In this document: positions 50,291 through 61,020 of the stretch, piece after piece
How the letters are laid out: each line of letters starts with the position of its first letter
Position numbering within the stretch: the stretch's first letter is position 1
DNA from: Lagopus muta
Lineage: Eukaryota > Chordata > Aves > Galliformes > Phasianidae
Reading direction: 5' to 3'
Length of the DNA: 64,000 bases
Assembly: GCF_023343835.1 (NCBI RefSeq)
Contig: NC_064438.1
Coordinates: forward strand, 56,568,578 to 56,632,577
Made by a program: the position numbers and the translations under genes
Notes under the pieces: model-generated
Databases searched by the model: none
The model's input: only the letters and a program-made list of their open reading frames with translations
Told to the model about the DNA's origin: nothing

Positions 50291-53200
50291 GTAATGTGCA
50301 AGCAGAAGCGCATCTGATCTTTCCTGAGAAGGTGCTGAGGCTGCTAATTCCTACTCACAGAAATGTGTGTTTCCTCAATTCCTTTTGTGGTCATATCTGT
50401 CACAAACCACCCAATGCTTTACAGTCATGGTTGTTGTGGGGTTCCTGTTTCTTCCTCATGGGTGGAGGAGTGCAAACCTCCAGCCTGCAGAAGGTGAAGG
50501 CTTGTGGCATGCAAAGATCCTGGGTCCCAAAGCATCAGCAGAAGCATTTCTCCACTTGTTGGCTCTGACCTTAACCGTGAGCAAAGCTGCATTAATATTC
50601 ATTTGTCCAAGCACCTGCCAACATTCAAGTCTGTTTCTCAATGAAAACAAAAAACAAAAACAACAACTTATGGAGAATATAAATGGGAGGAAATAGGCTG
50701 CAGTTCACCTGTCATAGGTCCTTGGTTGGCTCTGATAAGGCTGTGCTCAACAGGGGTAAACCTGACCATGTCACAGAGAGCCAGCTAGGAGAGACTCCAT
50801 TAGGTATGGCTGCCAGGATGCATGGACACATCTATAGAGGAACACAAATACGACCTTCCTGCTGATGCACCAGCACTTGTCGGGCACCCAACACTGATTT
50901 TGTGATTAATGCTCTTGGGTTGCTCCCAGGCTCAGGAGCTCACTGCTGAACTCATATGCTTGTGGCTGAGAGGATCAAAGTATCCCCCCACGCATGCATC
51001 CTTCTGTCTCTGATGACTCGATCAGTTTACTCTCACCTGAGTAGTCCCATTATATCACAGCCTGATAAGGGTGTGTAGGATGCTATTTCATGAAAGCAAA
51101 ACCTTTGTGTCACCACTGAAGCCTCAGTCCAGAAACACCCATGTAAGTTGGGTGCCACCTACACGGGCTGTAGAGGTTGCGTTCAGGGAAAAAAAAATAC
51201 AGCATCCTTCCCATAATATAAAACTCAGCATACAGACTCCACAATCTGACAGATACAATGGTGATCTGTCATATTTCAGTACGTCACATAGGATGTACTA
51301 CCCCAAGTGTCTTGTATTCAGGTCAATGATAGCTCCTGGTTATTACTGCGTATCTTTTCTAAACGAGAGAAACTAGTGCTGTAGCTTGTCCAAAAACAGC
51401 CAAAAGGGGATCTGAAAGTGGTCTGGGAGCCCAAGGCAGGAGGAGTTTAACACCAGACATGTAACACTGCTGGCACAGAACAAGTGACACCAAAGTGGCT
51501 GTGAACACCTCCATGCTGGCGAGGCTTTGCAACAGCCTTACGAGCAGCCTTACAGAAGGCAAAACACACATAAATCGTTCCCCTTCCTCCTTTTAATTGG
51601 TTTTAAGACCTATGAGGAGTGCCCCACACGTCCTTCCCCGCTCCAAGCCCTGTCCATGTGTGCTGGGATGTGTTCCTGTGGGAATTACAGGGAGACGCAG
51701 GGGGCAGAGCTCAGGCAGAAGATGTCCCCAGACTTCTAAAGACCAAATGTCCCTCAACTGAATGAGTGCATGAGCTGCGGGGCAGGGAGTTTCTTGGCAC
51801 AAAGGAATGCAATGGGCAGTGCCTGCAAGTTTAACTCCTCTCTGCTGGGACTGATGCTTCCATTATAGTCGTGCAGCCATAAATGACAGAGCATGCTCCT
51901 GTGGAGCTGCTTACAAAATAATAATAATAACAAGTAAAAAAAATCATAAATATAATGAGTTTCTTGCATAGGTTTTTATAGGAAAATGTAAGAAGTAATC
52001 CTGATGGCCCCTAACCTTTCTACTGGCATATACAGGCAAAGGTGCTTATAATATGGGACTACCTTTGTTATCAAACACCCATATAGAGCAATTCTTCCAA
52101 TGGACAGCAGCTCTTTTTGGGTGAGAAGAGCATTTAAACCATCCTCAGATACATGAAAAAATAATACCAGTGAGTAAACCCTCCAAAAATGAAGCAGCAG
52201 AACCTCTTCCAATGGGAGTGAAGAGAATCCCATCGCTCTATGTGGCTCACTGCAAGGGATGTCACTGACCCTGAAGGCAGTGAAAAAGAAACCAAATTTG
52301 AACAAGGAGCTGATGCTGTCACTCCTCAGCTCTGTTCTGCAGTTTGGGGCCTCTGATTGCCTCGAGAGGTGCTCACACTAAACAGTGCCATTTACATTGG
52401 TGAATGCAGTGGAGATTCAAGCACTCGGTGTCAGGGAGGGAACTGCGCTGGCATCCCTGGAGGTCAGCACTCTTCCAAAGCTTCTGAGTTTGGCAAGAAA
52501 TTTCACATTTCCAAGGATTTACGTGGGCCTGACACAGCATACACTTAAGACCATCATTTCCAAAAAGTGGCTGATACAATGTAAGCTCAGGGTAAAGAAC
52601 CTATCCTGTGCAATATCCACGAGCAAATGCTTTTTTGTCACGCAAGGCATCAGCACTTTGACAGGCTCTCCAGGAGCTGCTCCTTGCCTTCATCTTAGTG
52701 GTGCATTTCTAATGTGTTCTGTGATGTGTTTGCTCCCTTCAGGTCTCTGCTCTTTTATCCCCTTGTGTCCCATTGCCTGGCTGGAGCTGGCTGGGGAAGC
52801 AGTGGCTGGTTGTACAGTGAGATCAGAGTCCTCAGCAATTGCATGTGGGATTTCCCATTCAAACTGCATGCTCTGTGAACAAAAAGAATTAGCACTCCTT
52901 TGCTACGAAAGGGGAATGCTCCTCGATCTCCCTGACCATCCTGAGAAGAATAAAATCCACTGCAAACTTCATTTGTGGGGTCAGTTTACCTCTGCCATGG
53001 GAACACCCAGCTGGTTCTGAGCTGGCTCCCTAAAAAGCCAGGCTGATGCCAGCAAACAACTTCTGTCCTGCCCTAAGTCCACTTTTGCACAATTCTGTAT
53101 TGAGGAACCATTTAAAAACAAGTCAGGAATGTTACTAGATGTAATCCAAGAAATGAACAGCAGCTCTCTGTCTGGTTGTCACCCATTTTTTTTACAAATA

Positions 53201-54354
53201 CTTCATTCATTTTCACACCAAAATGAAATACATATCTATATACAGACTGGGAAATGCATATTTTTTATCTATTTGCTTGTAGCCCAAGATAAAATCCCAT
53301 TGCCTTTTCAGTTCCTTAGGTTAGGGACGTAAAGGAAGACAACACTATACTAAATCAATGTCTGAAAGAGAGAAAACACCTTAGCAACTGCTTTTGCACC
53401 CATGTAAGCAGAACAGAACTGAAATAGGCAGGGCAAGCAAGTTCCCTTCCACAAAACCACCTGCTCCTCAGCTCATCCTGCCCCGACAAAGACAACTTTG
53501 GTCTCTGGCCAAAGCTTTCATTGAATATTCATCCCTGTCTTCCAGCAAGGAAAGAAGACGAGAAATATGAGGAGGGAATGGGGATTTCAGCTTCCAGTCT
53601 TAGCCTGTGGTCCCCACAAATGCACGACCTCCAGTTCAGCAACCTGCAGCAGTGGCTGCTTTGGGGTCGCTTATCCTGGCCTGAGCTGACCAACGGGTGT
53701 CTGAATCTATGGATGTTGAGTCCAGTTTTGAAAGAATCAATGTGAGGGACAGCATTTTCAAGGGAATGGAATGGTTCCCACCTTACGTCAGAATGACTGA
53801 CAGCTGGCTGCTATTTCTATATTCCCCACTGCATCAGACCTGCCCTAATGATGGGCAAGGGTGGAATAGGAAATGCAACAAGGAACACGCTGCAGCCTGC
53901 TGTTCCTCTGGGCAGGGCTCTGGAGCCATAGCTGTGAGCACAGTGGCCCCAGCAGCGCCCTGCGGGGTCCCTCGCACTCACTGTGGTCCTTTGGCTTTCA
54001 GGCAGATGCCTGTGAAGGTCCCATTTCCACAGACCCCAAATCCTGAGGCACACCAACCTCCTAAGCAAAGCACCGGTCAGGATCTTGCTGCACCCAGCTC
54101 GGATCTCTGGTCCACAGTTAAAATCCAATGCTTCCAGTGGGAAATTTCCTTTTATTAACAAACACTCACGGTGCCAAACCCCACAGTCCATCCAAGCTCT
54201 GGGCTCTTGCTGTCATCCAAGCAGCTTTTTTTGCTGCAGCCCGGGCATCGGACACCACAAAGCACCTCCAAAGCAGCACCAGCAGCATCCTTGGCCAGCT
54301 CCATGGGCCGTGCCTCCATTTGCAGACAGCATCTGCATCAGCCCAGCAGCACCC
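50291..54354. other. Unique DNA between proximal and possible distal MDGA transcript ends
   Basis: I recognise no CR1 fragment in these 4 kb, although they are common to the left. The longest ORF is a plus-strand 211-codon frame (52385-53020) without recognisable domains. The lack of repeats is compatible with this being an extended minus-strand 3'UTR, but no splice sites or other genes are visible. Confidence 0.4.
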
Positions 54355-54418
54355 CGTGCACAGCGCCCAACAAACACACGCACCACGTGGCATACCTTAC
54401 CTGGAAAGAGGCTTTATT
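54355..54418 (-). terminator. Polyadenylation signal with GU-rich downstream element
   Basis: On the minus strand a canonical AATAAA (54418 down to 54413) is followed by about 15-30 bases in which cleavage would fall, and then by a clear GU-rich element (GTGGTGCGTGTGTTTGTTGGG type, about 54357-54382). Hexamer, spacing and downstream element together make this the best-supported transcript end in the window. It would give the MDGA transcript a 3'UTR of about 1.8 kb. Confidence 0.75.
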
Positions 54419-54485
54419 GAACATAGCTGTAAAATTATCTCTTCAGTTGAATTACTGAATTTGCACAAACATTTCTCTACAGAAT

Positions 54486-54547
54486 AAAAAAAAAAAAAAA
54501 AAAAAGGAAAAAAAAAAGAAAGGAAAAAAAAAAAAAGAAAAAAAAAT
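54486..54547. repeat. A-rich tract (U-rich in the MDGA transcript)
   Basis: About 62 bases of A interrupted only by a few G on the plus strand, so a C-interrupted U tract in the transcript, ending about 70 bases before the AATAAA. Confidence 0.95.
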
Positions 54548-54694
54548 CAAGCCTTGTCATTGTTGTACTGCATCTCGTTGTGCTTTTTATACTCATGTTT
54601 GCAAATACGATGCTGTTGGTTTGTTTTCATTTGTTGGTACTCCAATTTCTTGCATATCAGGTTTTTTTTTAATCCTAGGGTGTTGAGAGAACAA

Positions 54695-54727
54695 GTAATA
54701 ATAATAATAATTATAATAATAATACTC
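54695..54727. repeat. AAT/ATA trinucleotide repeat
   Basis: Imperfect array of about ten trinucleotides in the MDGA 3'UTR. Confidence 0.92.
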
Positions 54728-54744
54728 CTCTTTAGACAAAAGTC

Positions 54745-54773
54745 TTTTTTTTTTTTTTTTTTTTTCTTTTTTT
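54745..54773. repeat. T tract (A tract in the MDGA transcript)
   Basis: T run of about 29 bases with a single C interruption. Confidence 0.95.
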
Positions 54774-54933
54774 AAATGAAGTTAAAAGCTGAGATAATTT
54801 AAGGAAAAAGGTCTTCAAATTGTCATAACCAACTGTCAGGGAAATTTACAATGCAGTGGAAAACCGGCTGGCTTTTGGGGCAGCTCCAAACCCACGTGTG
54901 TTTTGTTGCACAAGTGGAACTCTGACTTCCCTG

Positions 54934-54951
54934 CAGCAGCAGCAGCAGCAG
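54934..54951. repeat. (CAG)6, read as (CUG)6 in the MDGA transcript
   Basis: Six perfect CAG units on the plus strand in the 3'UTR interval. Confidence 0.95.
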
Positions 54952-56083
54952 CCCCGTGCCCAGCTGTGCCTGCAGAGCGCAGCGCTGCACCCCTAAGTGC
55001 ATCTCCACCACCTCTTCCTCTGGTTGACCCACCTGATCACCTGAAAGGAACAAATAAAAAGCGCTGCTCCCATTTCCAGGACCAACGGAAGCTATTTTCT
55101 AATGGGTAATAAGCTGAAAGGCCATGGCTGTCTGGAAGGTTAAACAACAGATAGCTCGTCCGAGAGGGCTTACGCAGCAGCTCAGGTCCATCCACCTCCA
55201 GGAGCGACTCTGCTTCCTTCGCCTGCAGTCTGCACACCCGGGCTCCGTAGTTTGTTTAGAAAATAAGTTTGCACAAACCACATGTTAGCAGTGCAAGCTT
55301 CTGTGTTGAAATTATTATTATTCTACATATACTTTTAAATCAGGCTTGTTTCATTGAAGGCACTTGGTTTCCATGGCAATTTATAAAAGATGGTGGTTTG
55401 GTTTCTTCACTTCGTTAGAACAGATGACTCAGTTGGGGAGGGGAGAGGGGTGTTCGAGTGGCCGCAAGCAAGCTCCGATAAGCCTGTGTCATATGTAAGC
55501 CCAGGTGGCACATCCTGGATCGTAATGCATGCAAAAGGAGACAGCATACAGTTATCGAGCATAGCCGTGAGAAATGAAACAGAAATGTCTTCAAACAGCT
55601 CTGATTCGGGGTTACTCTCTAGGGGAGGTGACAGCCAAAGGCAAAAGGGCCTACATGTTTTTAACTCTACACTAAAAACCTCCTCGAAGGGAAAATGAAT
55701 GCCAGCTCTTCACATACCCTGTTTACAGTGAGGTGTTGCTCTCTCTGTTTTAATTTTATTATTTCCTCTCCCTCCTCTCCTTTTTTTTTTGGCAGGCCAT
55801 TAGGTTTCCATGGTAACAAGCAAACTATTCATTTGAAACAAAACCAGCCATGACTTTGTGCTTTGACAAGGGTTTCTATCGCTCTGTTCCGAGAGTTCAA
55901 CCAGATGATGCTGTATTCGTTATTGACCACAAAAGCACCTGAAGGTCTCTTCCTCACTTAGGCCAGATCTCGTTCTCACGCGTGGTTCATAGTGAGTTAC
56001 ACTCCCATGATGCCTTTTATGTCCCCAGTGCTTTTTAATTGTTTTTTTTTTTGTTTGTTTGTTTTTCTTTTTTTTTTTTTTAA

Positions 56084-56101
56084 TTTATTTATGTATTTAT
56101 T
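56084..56101 (-). terminator. Two tandem AATAAA hexamers close to the stop codon
   Basis: Minus-strand AATAAA occurs at 56096-56101 and again at 56084-56089, about 125 bases after the TGA. Immediately downstream the transcript is A-rich (56041-56083), with no GU-rich element. The site may be weak, or may only look like a transcript end in oligo-dT primed data because of internal priming on the genomic A tract. Confidence 0.35.
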
Positions 56102-56222
56102 TAACTTTTGAGTCAGTCAGTGGAGGAATCTTTGGTAGTTTGTTTTTAAATGTCCATTTTACAAAGACTCTTTCTTCATGCCAGTGCCTGGTGAATCTTT
56201 TGTAGCCTCTGCCAGGATAAGG

Positions 56223-56311
56223 TCACCTCTGATGACTTAAGACAAACATGAGGATGGTAACTGGGATAAGTCGTATATGCTCTAATGTCCCAACAGCACC
56301 TGATCGTAAAT
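56223..56311 (-). CDS. MDGA1: MDGA family terminal coding exon: GPI-anchor signal and stop
   Basis: The terminal coding exon follows a pyrimidine-rich acceptor (TTTTTGTAG, ending at 56312). After a 2-base split codon (Asn) it encodes 28 residues and a TGA at 56223-56225. The peptide has the three parts of a GPI-attachment signal: small residues that can serve as the omega site (Ser-Gly-Ala in LRSGAVG), a short polar spacer (TLEHIR), and a hydrophobic C-terminal stretch (LIPVTILMFVL) ending in SHQR. In the family this segment is removed by GPI transamidase in the ER and the protein is tethered to the outer face of the plasma membrane. A serine omega site is, from memory, the MDGA1 situation, whereas MDGA2 uses an aspartate; this is the second reason for preferring MDGA1. 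Confidence 0.88.
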
Positions 56312-56699
56312 CTACAAAAAGGGGGAAAAAGGTAGAATTAAAGCTCTGTGTCGTAACGCAAACATGGGGACGGAGGGATGAAAAGAGGCCCAACTGTGAC
56401 AGTTTAACTATAAGTTTCACACTGTTTTGACTCCCCAAACAATTTTTCACGTTGCTTCATCCATCTGTCCCTCCTGGATCGCTGGGGAGGGTTGGGTTTT
56501 GTAAAGGGTGCTGCCCTGAGGGAGCCCACTGCTGCCAGCATCTGCTGTATGGGCAGAAAGCAAAACTCTTCTCCTGCAGCCTCTCTGACTTAACCACACA
56601 ATGCTCTGTTCTCTCACAGAACGCCCATTTCAGCACATACCTCAATTTTACAGCACAAGAAGCAATTTGCTCTCCCCAGTGCATAGAAGAGCCACTTAC
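56312..56699 (-). other. MDGA last intron
   Basis: A short 388-bp intron with a GTAAGT donor and a TTTTTGTAG acceptor; it is a phase 1 intron separating the MAM end from the GPI signal exon. I see no repeat in it. Confidence 0.85.
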
Positions 56700-56805
56700 T
56701 GTTGGCCGGCTGGTCGGATTTCATACACTCTCCTTCCACAATTGATACATCATCAATAGCAATGTCTCCTTCGATGCCTGGGCCCCGGATCCCTTCAAAT
56801 ATAAG
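56700..56805 (-). CDS. MDGA1: MDGA family penultimate exon: end of MAM domain
   Basis: The exon has a TTTTTTGCAG acceptor (ending at 56806) and a GTAAGT donor (56694-56699). It encodes 35 codons plus one base. The peptide opens [19 protein letters not shown], the characteristic last beta strands of a MAM domain (the G-DIAIDD motif). It continues SIVEGEC, whose cysteine is the usual closing cysteine of the domain, and then a polar linker, MKSDQPAN. Phase 0 in and phase 1 out match the flanking exons exactly. The acidic IDD motif and closing cysteine are intact and there is no stop or frameshift, so the gene looks functional here. A neuropilin MAM domain was considered, but the [15 protein letters not shown] wording fits MDGA and not NRP1/NRP2. 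Confidence 0.92.
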
Positions 56806-57229
56806 CTGCAAAAAATAAAAGGAACAGCAGTTCATAGGATTGCAGATGGGAAGCACACAGCAGTAAAGTTTCCTGAGGAGCCTGGAATACCATGCAAGCA
56901 CTTCCTATGGGGCGGAATGCAGCACGAGCACCTTGTAGCCATTATCTACTATAAAGCTGCTTATCAGCTGGGCACTACTGCTGTACAGAAGAAACCAAGT
57001 TATCTGTTTTCCTCTCCCAGTGCAACACGGTGCTGTCCTGCCTCACTGCTGCCTAATTAGCTCTGCAGAGGAGTGGACTCATTCTGTGTAGCAAGAAATA
57101 TATTCCCTAGCAAACTTCAAAGCCCTTCTAATGAGATGAAGGAATTAGGCAAGGGATACATCTCCCAAGCAGCACCATTTGCACAGCTATCTCTCTTCTC
57201 CTTTATTGCTCCCCCCAACTCAGATCTTT

Positions 57230-57430
57230 GAAATATTTTTGGCTCGCTTAGATGAAAAGTTTCTAACCTTTAATCTGTGACAATATTTGCATCACATCCA
57301 ACGAATCTTATAAGGGCGTGCTGTGGGACTAATGGAGAAATTAACTCTTGGAGGTAGAGCCAATTTGACAAAAATTATTAACACCATCTGGAGCAAAATG
57401 CTTAAATTACACCTCATAATGAGCTTGCTG
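57230..57430. promoter_or_regulatory. Candidate intronic enhancer with octamer and E-box
   Basis: This unique AT-rich stretch inside an MDGA intron has a perfect octamer ATTTGCAT at 57285-57292 and a CAGATG E-box (57385-57390, reverse strand), plus TAATTAA-like homeodomain-type words nearby. POU and bHLH sites together are common in neural enhancers. No conservation data were available, so this is a hypothesis. Confidence 0.25.
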
Positions 57431-57649
57431 CGTTAGGGAGGTGTCTGGGGCACTCTCTCTTTATCCACTGATTTCAGCAGCACACAAGTCCAAGCCTATT
57501 CTAGCAGCTTCCAACATTTCTTTGCTCATCACTATAGTTCAAAGCTTCTCATGTGAAATGAATAACCTTCACTAAACAATGAGTAAATACTGAGAGCAGT
57601 GGAAGACACCCTTACAAACCACAGAAGGCACGAGCATCACCCAAGGACC

Positions 57650-57772
57650 AGGTTGGATGGGTGTAAATGGGGCACTGGGCCACCTTATCTGGTGCTTGAT
57701 TTAGAGGTTGGCAGCCCTACCTGTGGCAGAGGGGTTGGAACGAGAAGGTCTTTGAGGGGTCTCTCAAGCCCT
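57650..57772 (+). mobile_element. CR1 fragment in MDGA intron
   Basis: Plus orientation, antisense to the gene: 'gaccaggttggatgggtgta', 'gaggttggcagccctacctg', 'ggaacgagaaggtctttgag'. Confidence 0.85.
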
Positions 57773-58745
57773 GACCAGCTTCCCAATCATGCATTTCAAC
57801 ACCCTTGATCTTCTTCCCTGCAGTCTTTTTGCCCAGTTCCATCCCTCCCTGTTCATCTCAAGCACATCATGCTGCCCTTTGCACATCCCTCTCCACTAAT
57901 TCTCCTTTCATTTTTTCCCACACAACGCTTCTGTGACTGCCTATGCTAAAGCACTTCTGTTCCATCACTGGCTCTCACACATGGGGATAAGACAAAAGGT
58001 TGGGATTGGCATCTACCCATGCAGTGAACCCAACCCACATGTTCAGGATGGCTGTTTTGGTTCATGCTCAATGACTCTTCCCAAAGAAATGGTCTCTTTA
58101 GGGGGCCCCAGGAATCCCAGGAACCAGCAGTTGATGTTTTGGACCTGTTCCATTTAGAAACAGCTCATGGCATAAACAAGAGCTGCTTCTAAGAAGTTAT
58201 CAGCATCTCACTGTCAAACCAGAACTGAAATGTCTGAAGCCTGACACAATGTGTGGTGAAAGAAGCAAACAGATTGCCAGAGCTCTGAGCAGCACCTCTG
58301 CAAAGATGGATCCTTTTTTTTTTCATGGAAAACCCAAGTGTTCTCTGAGACATCTAACAAACACTTTACACTATGGACCCTAAGCGTTTTTTCATAGGAA
58401 ATAATTTCATATTCCAGTTGGTAGTCTAAAATTATATAGATATATACATATATTATACCAGCTAACAGCATTGTCTAAGAACTGAAAGGCTTTTCCTCTC
58501 AGAGGAAATAGCTGCTGTTCTGCCACTGACGTGTGCATGATTAAGCTCTGTAGTGCTCACCTATTTGCAGCAAGAAAAGCAATTACCTGTCCATAAAGCA
58601 GCTTTCAGGGCTGAAATGATGCTGTGAAATCCTGTGTCAGAAACAAGGGTCAGTGAATGCGTGCCCCAGACCTGATGCCTCCATCTGCAGCGCCTGGTGC
58701 TGCTCGGGCACCACAAAGCACATGCAGCCCAGTGCTGTCCCTTAC

Positions 58746-58876
58746 CTGGAATGAAGTCGGGGGGTTGATATTGACACGGGCTTGGTTCCAGTGCTGGCCC
58801 TTATTTCCACTTGAAGACCACAAGGGGTTCTCTATCGCCGTCTGGCCTTTCAGTCGCAGGTAAACATTCAAGCTTC
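58746..58876 (-). CDS. MDGA1: MDGA family exon (third from last): part of MAM domain
   Basis: This internal exon encodes 43 complete codons after a 2-base split codon. It is bounded on the minus strand by a TTCCAG acceptor (58877-58882) and a GTAAG donor (58741-58745). The peptide starts [11 protein letters not shown], contains [14 protein letters not shown] and ends NPPTSFQ. This is the beta-strand-rich centre of a MAM domain and reads like the MDGA family (GPI-anchored neuronal Ig/MAM proteins that bind neuroligins and restrain synapse formation at the cell surface; known family role). The acceptor is phase 1 and the donor phase 0, so it joins the next exon without a frameshift. Compared with MDGA2 as I remember it, this exon has several substitutions, more than I expect between bird and mammal orthologues, so I favour MDGA1. 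MDGA2 is the alternative. Exon boundaries are confident; the paralogue is moderate. Confidence 0.9.
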
Positions 58877-60189
58877 CTGGAAGAGAGGGTAAGGAGGTGA
58901 GCTGGTGAGCTGAGAACCAGGCTGGGAGAGTAAGGGCCTGAGCTGGCCAGGCTGTGCTGGGGCTGGGTGCTGGACCAGTGGGAGTGCTGGGACAATGCAC
59001 TCCTGTGCTGCACATCTGGAACACATCTCTGCAACACAGTGGAGGTGGATATGAGGGTTTCTTATCCCATACTGAAAAACTTTTACACTTGGGAGAACTG
59101 TGCCTTGGTGAAGTGAACTCTCAGTGGATGGTGGCTCAGCAGCAAGCTGGGTCCTGAGGCAGGGAGCCATGTCCCTTGCTCCCAGCAGCTCTGAAAGTAC
59201 ACATGGCTTTCGGGGGGGAAAGGAGTAAGGAGTTTTTTGTGCATTAGTGCAAAGGAGGCATCTCAAGCCACCTTTCCCAAATGTCCAACTTCTTCTTTAC
59301 CCTGGACATGGTTTACTAATACAAATGCATCTGAGGTAGGTATGATGCCTTTAATCCTGGTGAGAAGCATTTTGCAAGGACAAGACAGTCCTCATTTGAA
59401 CCTCAGTAAATTCTCAGGAAAAAAACCCCTCAAACCTCAACTCTGGGTGTCTCCCCACCACTGGCCATGAAGGTTCTGGTTCCAGGACAAATGTTCTTTG
59501 CAGCAAGTACCAGATCCCAGCACTCAACTCCCTTCTGCACAGTGCTCCCCCTTCTCTGATGGGCTGTGAGCAAAAACCAGGCTGCCCTTGGGCACCAAGA
59601 GGCAGCACTGTCTTCATTGAGCAGAGTTCAGCAAATCACTGTTTGGAGGTATTGCTCTTCTCGCTCACCGTTCTGACTGCAGATGTGTGGGGCAGTGTCT
59701 CTGTGCTATGGGAATCACTGCATCTGCCTTCAAGAATGCTCAGACAGCCAGGTTCACACAAAACCATGTTTCTCAGAGAGTCAGGAGTGGCATCTGGGAG
59801 GCTGGCACAAATCACATTTGCAAGGAGACCTCTCAGATCTGAGGCAGCTGCAGAGTGACTCAGCTCCTGCTAATAAAAACTTATTTCGAGCAATAGCAAA
59901 ACTCGGTGCCTTGAAAAGCATGAGCTAAAAGGGGAACGGAGCGGTGAGTATTCTCATCACACTGCTTCAGCAGGGTGCCCATCTCCTGGGAAGGAGCTGG
60001 GAGGTGGTGCTGCTGGTCCCTCCTTGCAGCATTTATTTCCAAATTCATGGAAGGTGAACAAGCAGCACAAAGGAGGAATGGATTGTAGCAGTGACAGTCC
60101 ATCTCTGCCTGCTATGGGTACACCTAAAACACCTCATCCTGCCACGTGCAGAAGAGAAACGTTTGGTTCTCCCATTCTCTCCTCAAAAA

Positions 60190-60290
60190 ACCTGAGCACC
60201 TGGTGGAGCTGTGGGTGTTCCTGTTCGTTGCAGGGAGCAGGACCAGACAACCTCTTAGGGCCCCTTCCAATTCAAACCATTCTGTTTTTA
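60190..60290 (+). mobile_element. CR1 fragment in MDGA intron
   Basis: Plus orientation: 'gcacctggtggagctgtggg', 'ggaccagacaacctcttagg', 'ccttccaattcaaaccattc'. Confidence 0.8.
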
Positions 60291-60650
60291 ACAACTGTGC
60301 TGGGTTCAAGGCAGGAGAAGAGGCAGGACTTCAGACAGCACTACTTGAAGTAACAGCACTACACAGAAAGTTACTTCTCGTGAAGACTAAAAGCAATGCC
60401 AATATTAAAGAAGGGAAGGAGAGCTGGTAATTATTTCACCCATTTGCACAGGCTGCCATGCTGCAGGGCTGTGTGGAATCACTAAATAATTTAGGTAAGA
60501 AAAGCATGTAAATCCATCACTGCTGAGGTTACAGAGATTTAAGGTTGGTTGTATCACTCCCAGCCTCCCAGTGCCATGGAATTTCTTGAAATTAATAGCA
60601 GGTGATCGCAGTCTTACTTCAAACATAAAATAACCATTTCTGTACCAGAT

Positions 60651-61020
60651 CATAGGATCACAGAATGGTTTGAGTTGGAAGGGACCCTTACGAGCCATCA
60701 GGTCCCACTCCCTGCAGTGCACAGGGACACCCACAGCTCCATCAGTGCTCACAGCCCATCCCCTGACCTTGGCTGTCTGCAGGGATGGGGCAGCACCGCC
60801 TCTCTGGGAGAACTGCCAGTGCTTCACTGCCCTTATTGCAAAAAACTTCTGATCTCCAATCTAACTCTCCCCTCTTTTAGTTGGAAACCGTTATCCTGTC
60901 ACAAAAGCCCCTGCTAAAGACTCTGTCCCTTTATTTCTTACAGCCCCATTAGATGCTGAATGGCCACTCTCAGCTTTCCCCAATGCCTTCTCTTCTGTCC
61001 CTGTCCCTCATGGCCACAAA
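60651..61020 (-). mobile_element. CR1 fragment in MDGA intron, longest single copy
   Basis: Minus orientation over about 370 bases: 'cataggatcacagaatggtt', 'cagctccatcagtgctcaca', 'gggatggggcagcaccgcct', 'ttttagttggaaaccgttat' and the 'tgaatggccactctcagc' region. Confidence 0.9.

Larger units (their letters stand above)
54390..56222 (-). other. MDGA1: 3'UTR of the MDGA gene (proximal polyadenylation form)
   Basis: The untranslated region runs from just after the TGA to the predicted cleavage zone below the AATAAA at 54413-54418. It is free of recognisable CR1 copies, unlike the DNA further left, which fits selection against insertions in a transcript. In the transcript sense it holds an A-rich stretch just after two early AATAAA hexamers (about 56041-56101), a (CUG)6 run (54934-54951), an A tract (54745-54773), a UAU-type repeat (54695-54727) and a C-interrupted U tract (54486-54547). 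The stop-proximal 1 kb is unique sequence. The 3' boundary is inferred; no transcript data were available. Confidence 0.72.
56806..58745 (-). other. MDGA intron between the two MAM exons
   Basis: A 1.94-kb phase 0 intron with a GTAAG donor and a TTTGCAG acceptor. It contains one plus-oriented CR1 tail (about 57650-57772) and a unique AT-rich stretch at about 57230-57430 with an octamer and an E-box. Confidence 0.85.

Noticed and set aside
52385-53020. Longest ORF in the window, 211 codons on the plus strand
   Set aside because: No recognisable domain, signal or family wording. It lies antisense to the possible long MDGA 3'UTR, and its composition looks like translated non-coding DNA.
56700-58876. 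Neuropilin MAM domain as alternative identity
   Set aside because: Neuropilin MAM ends are followed by a transmembrane segment and cytoplasmic tail; here a short GPI-type signal ends the protein and the MAM wording is that of MDGA.
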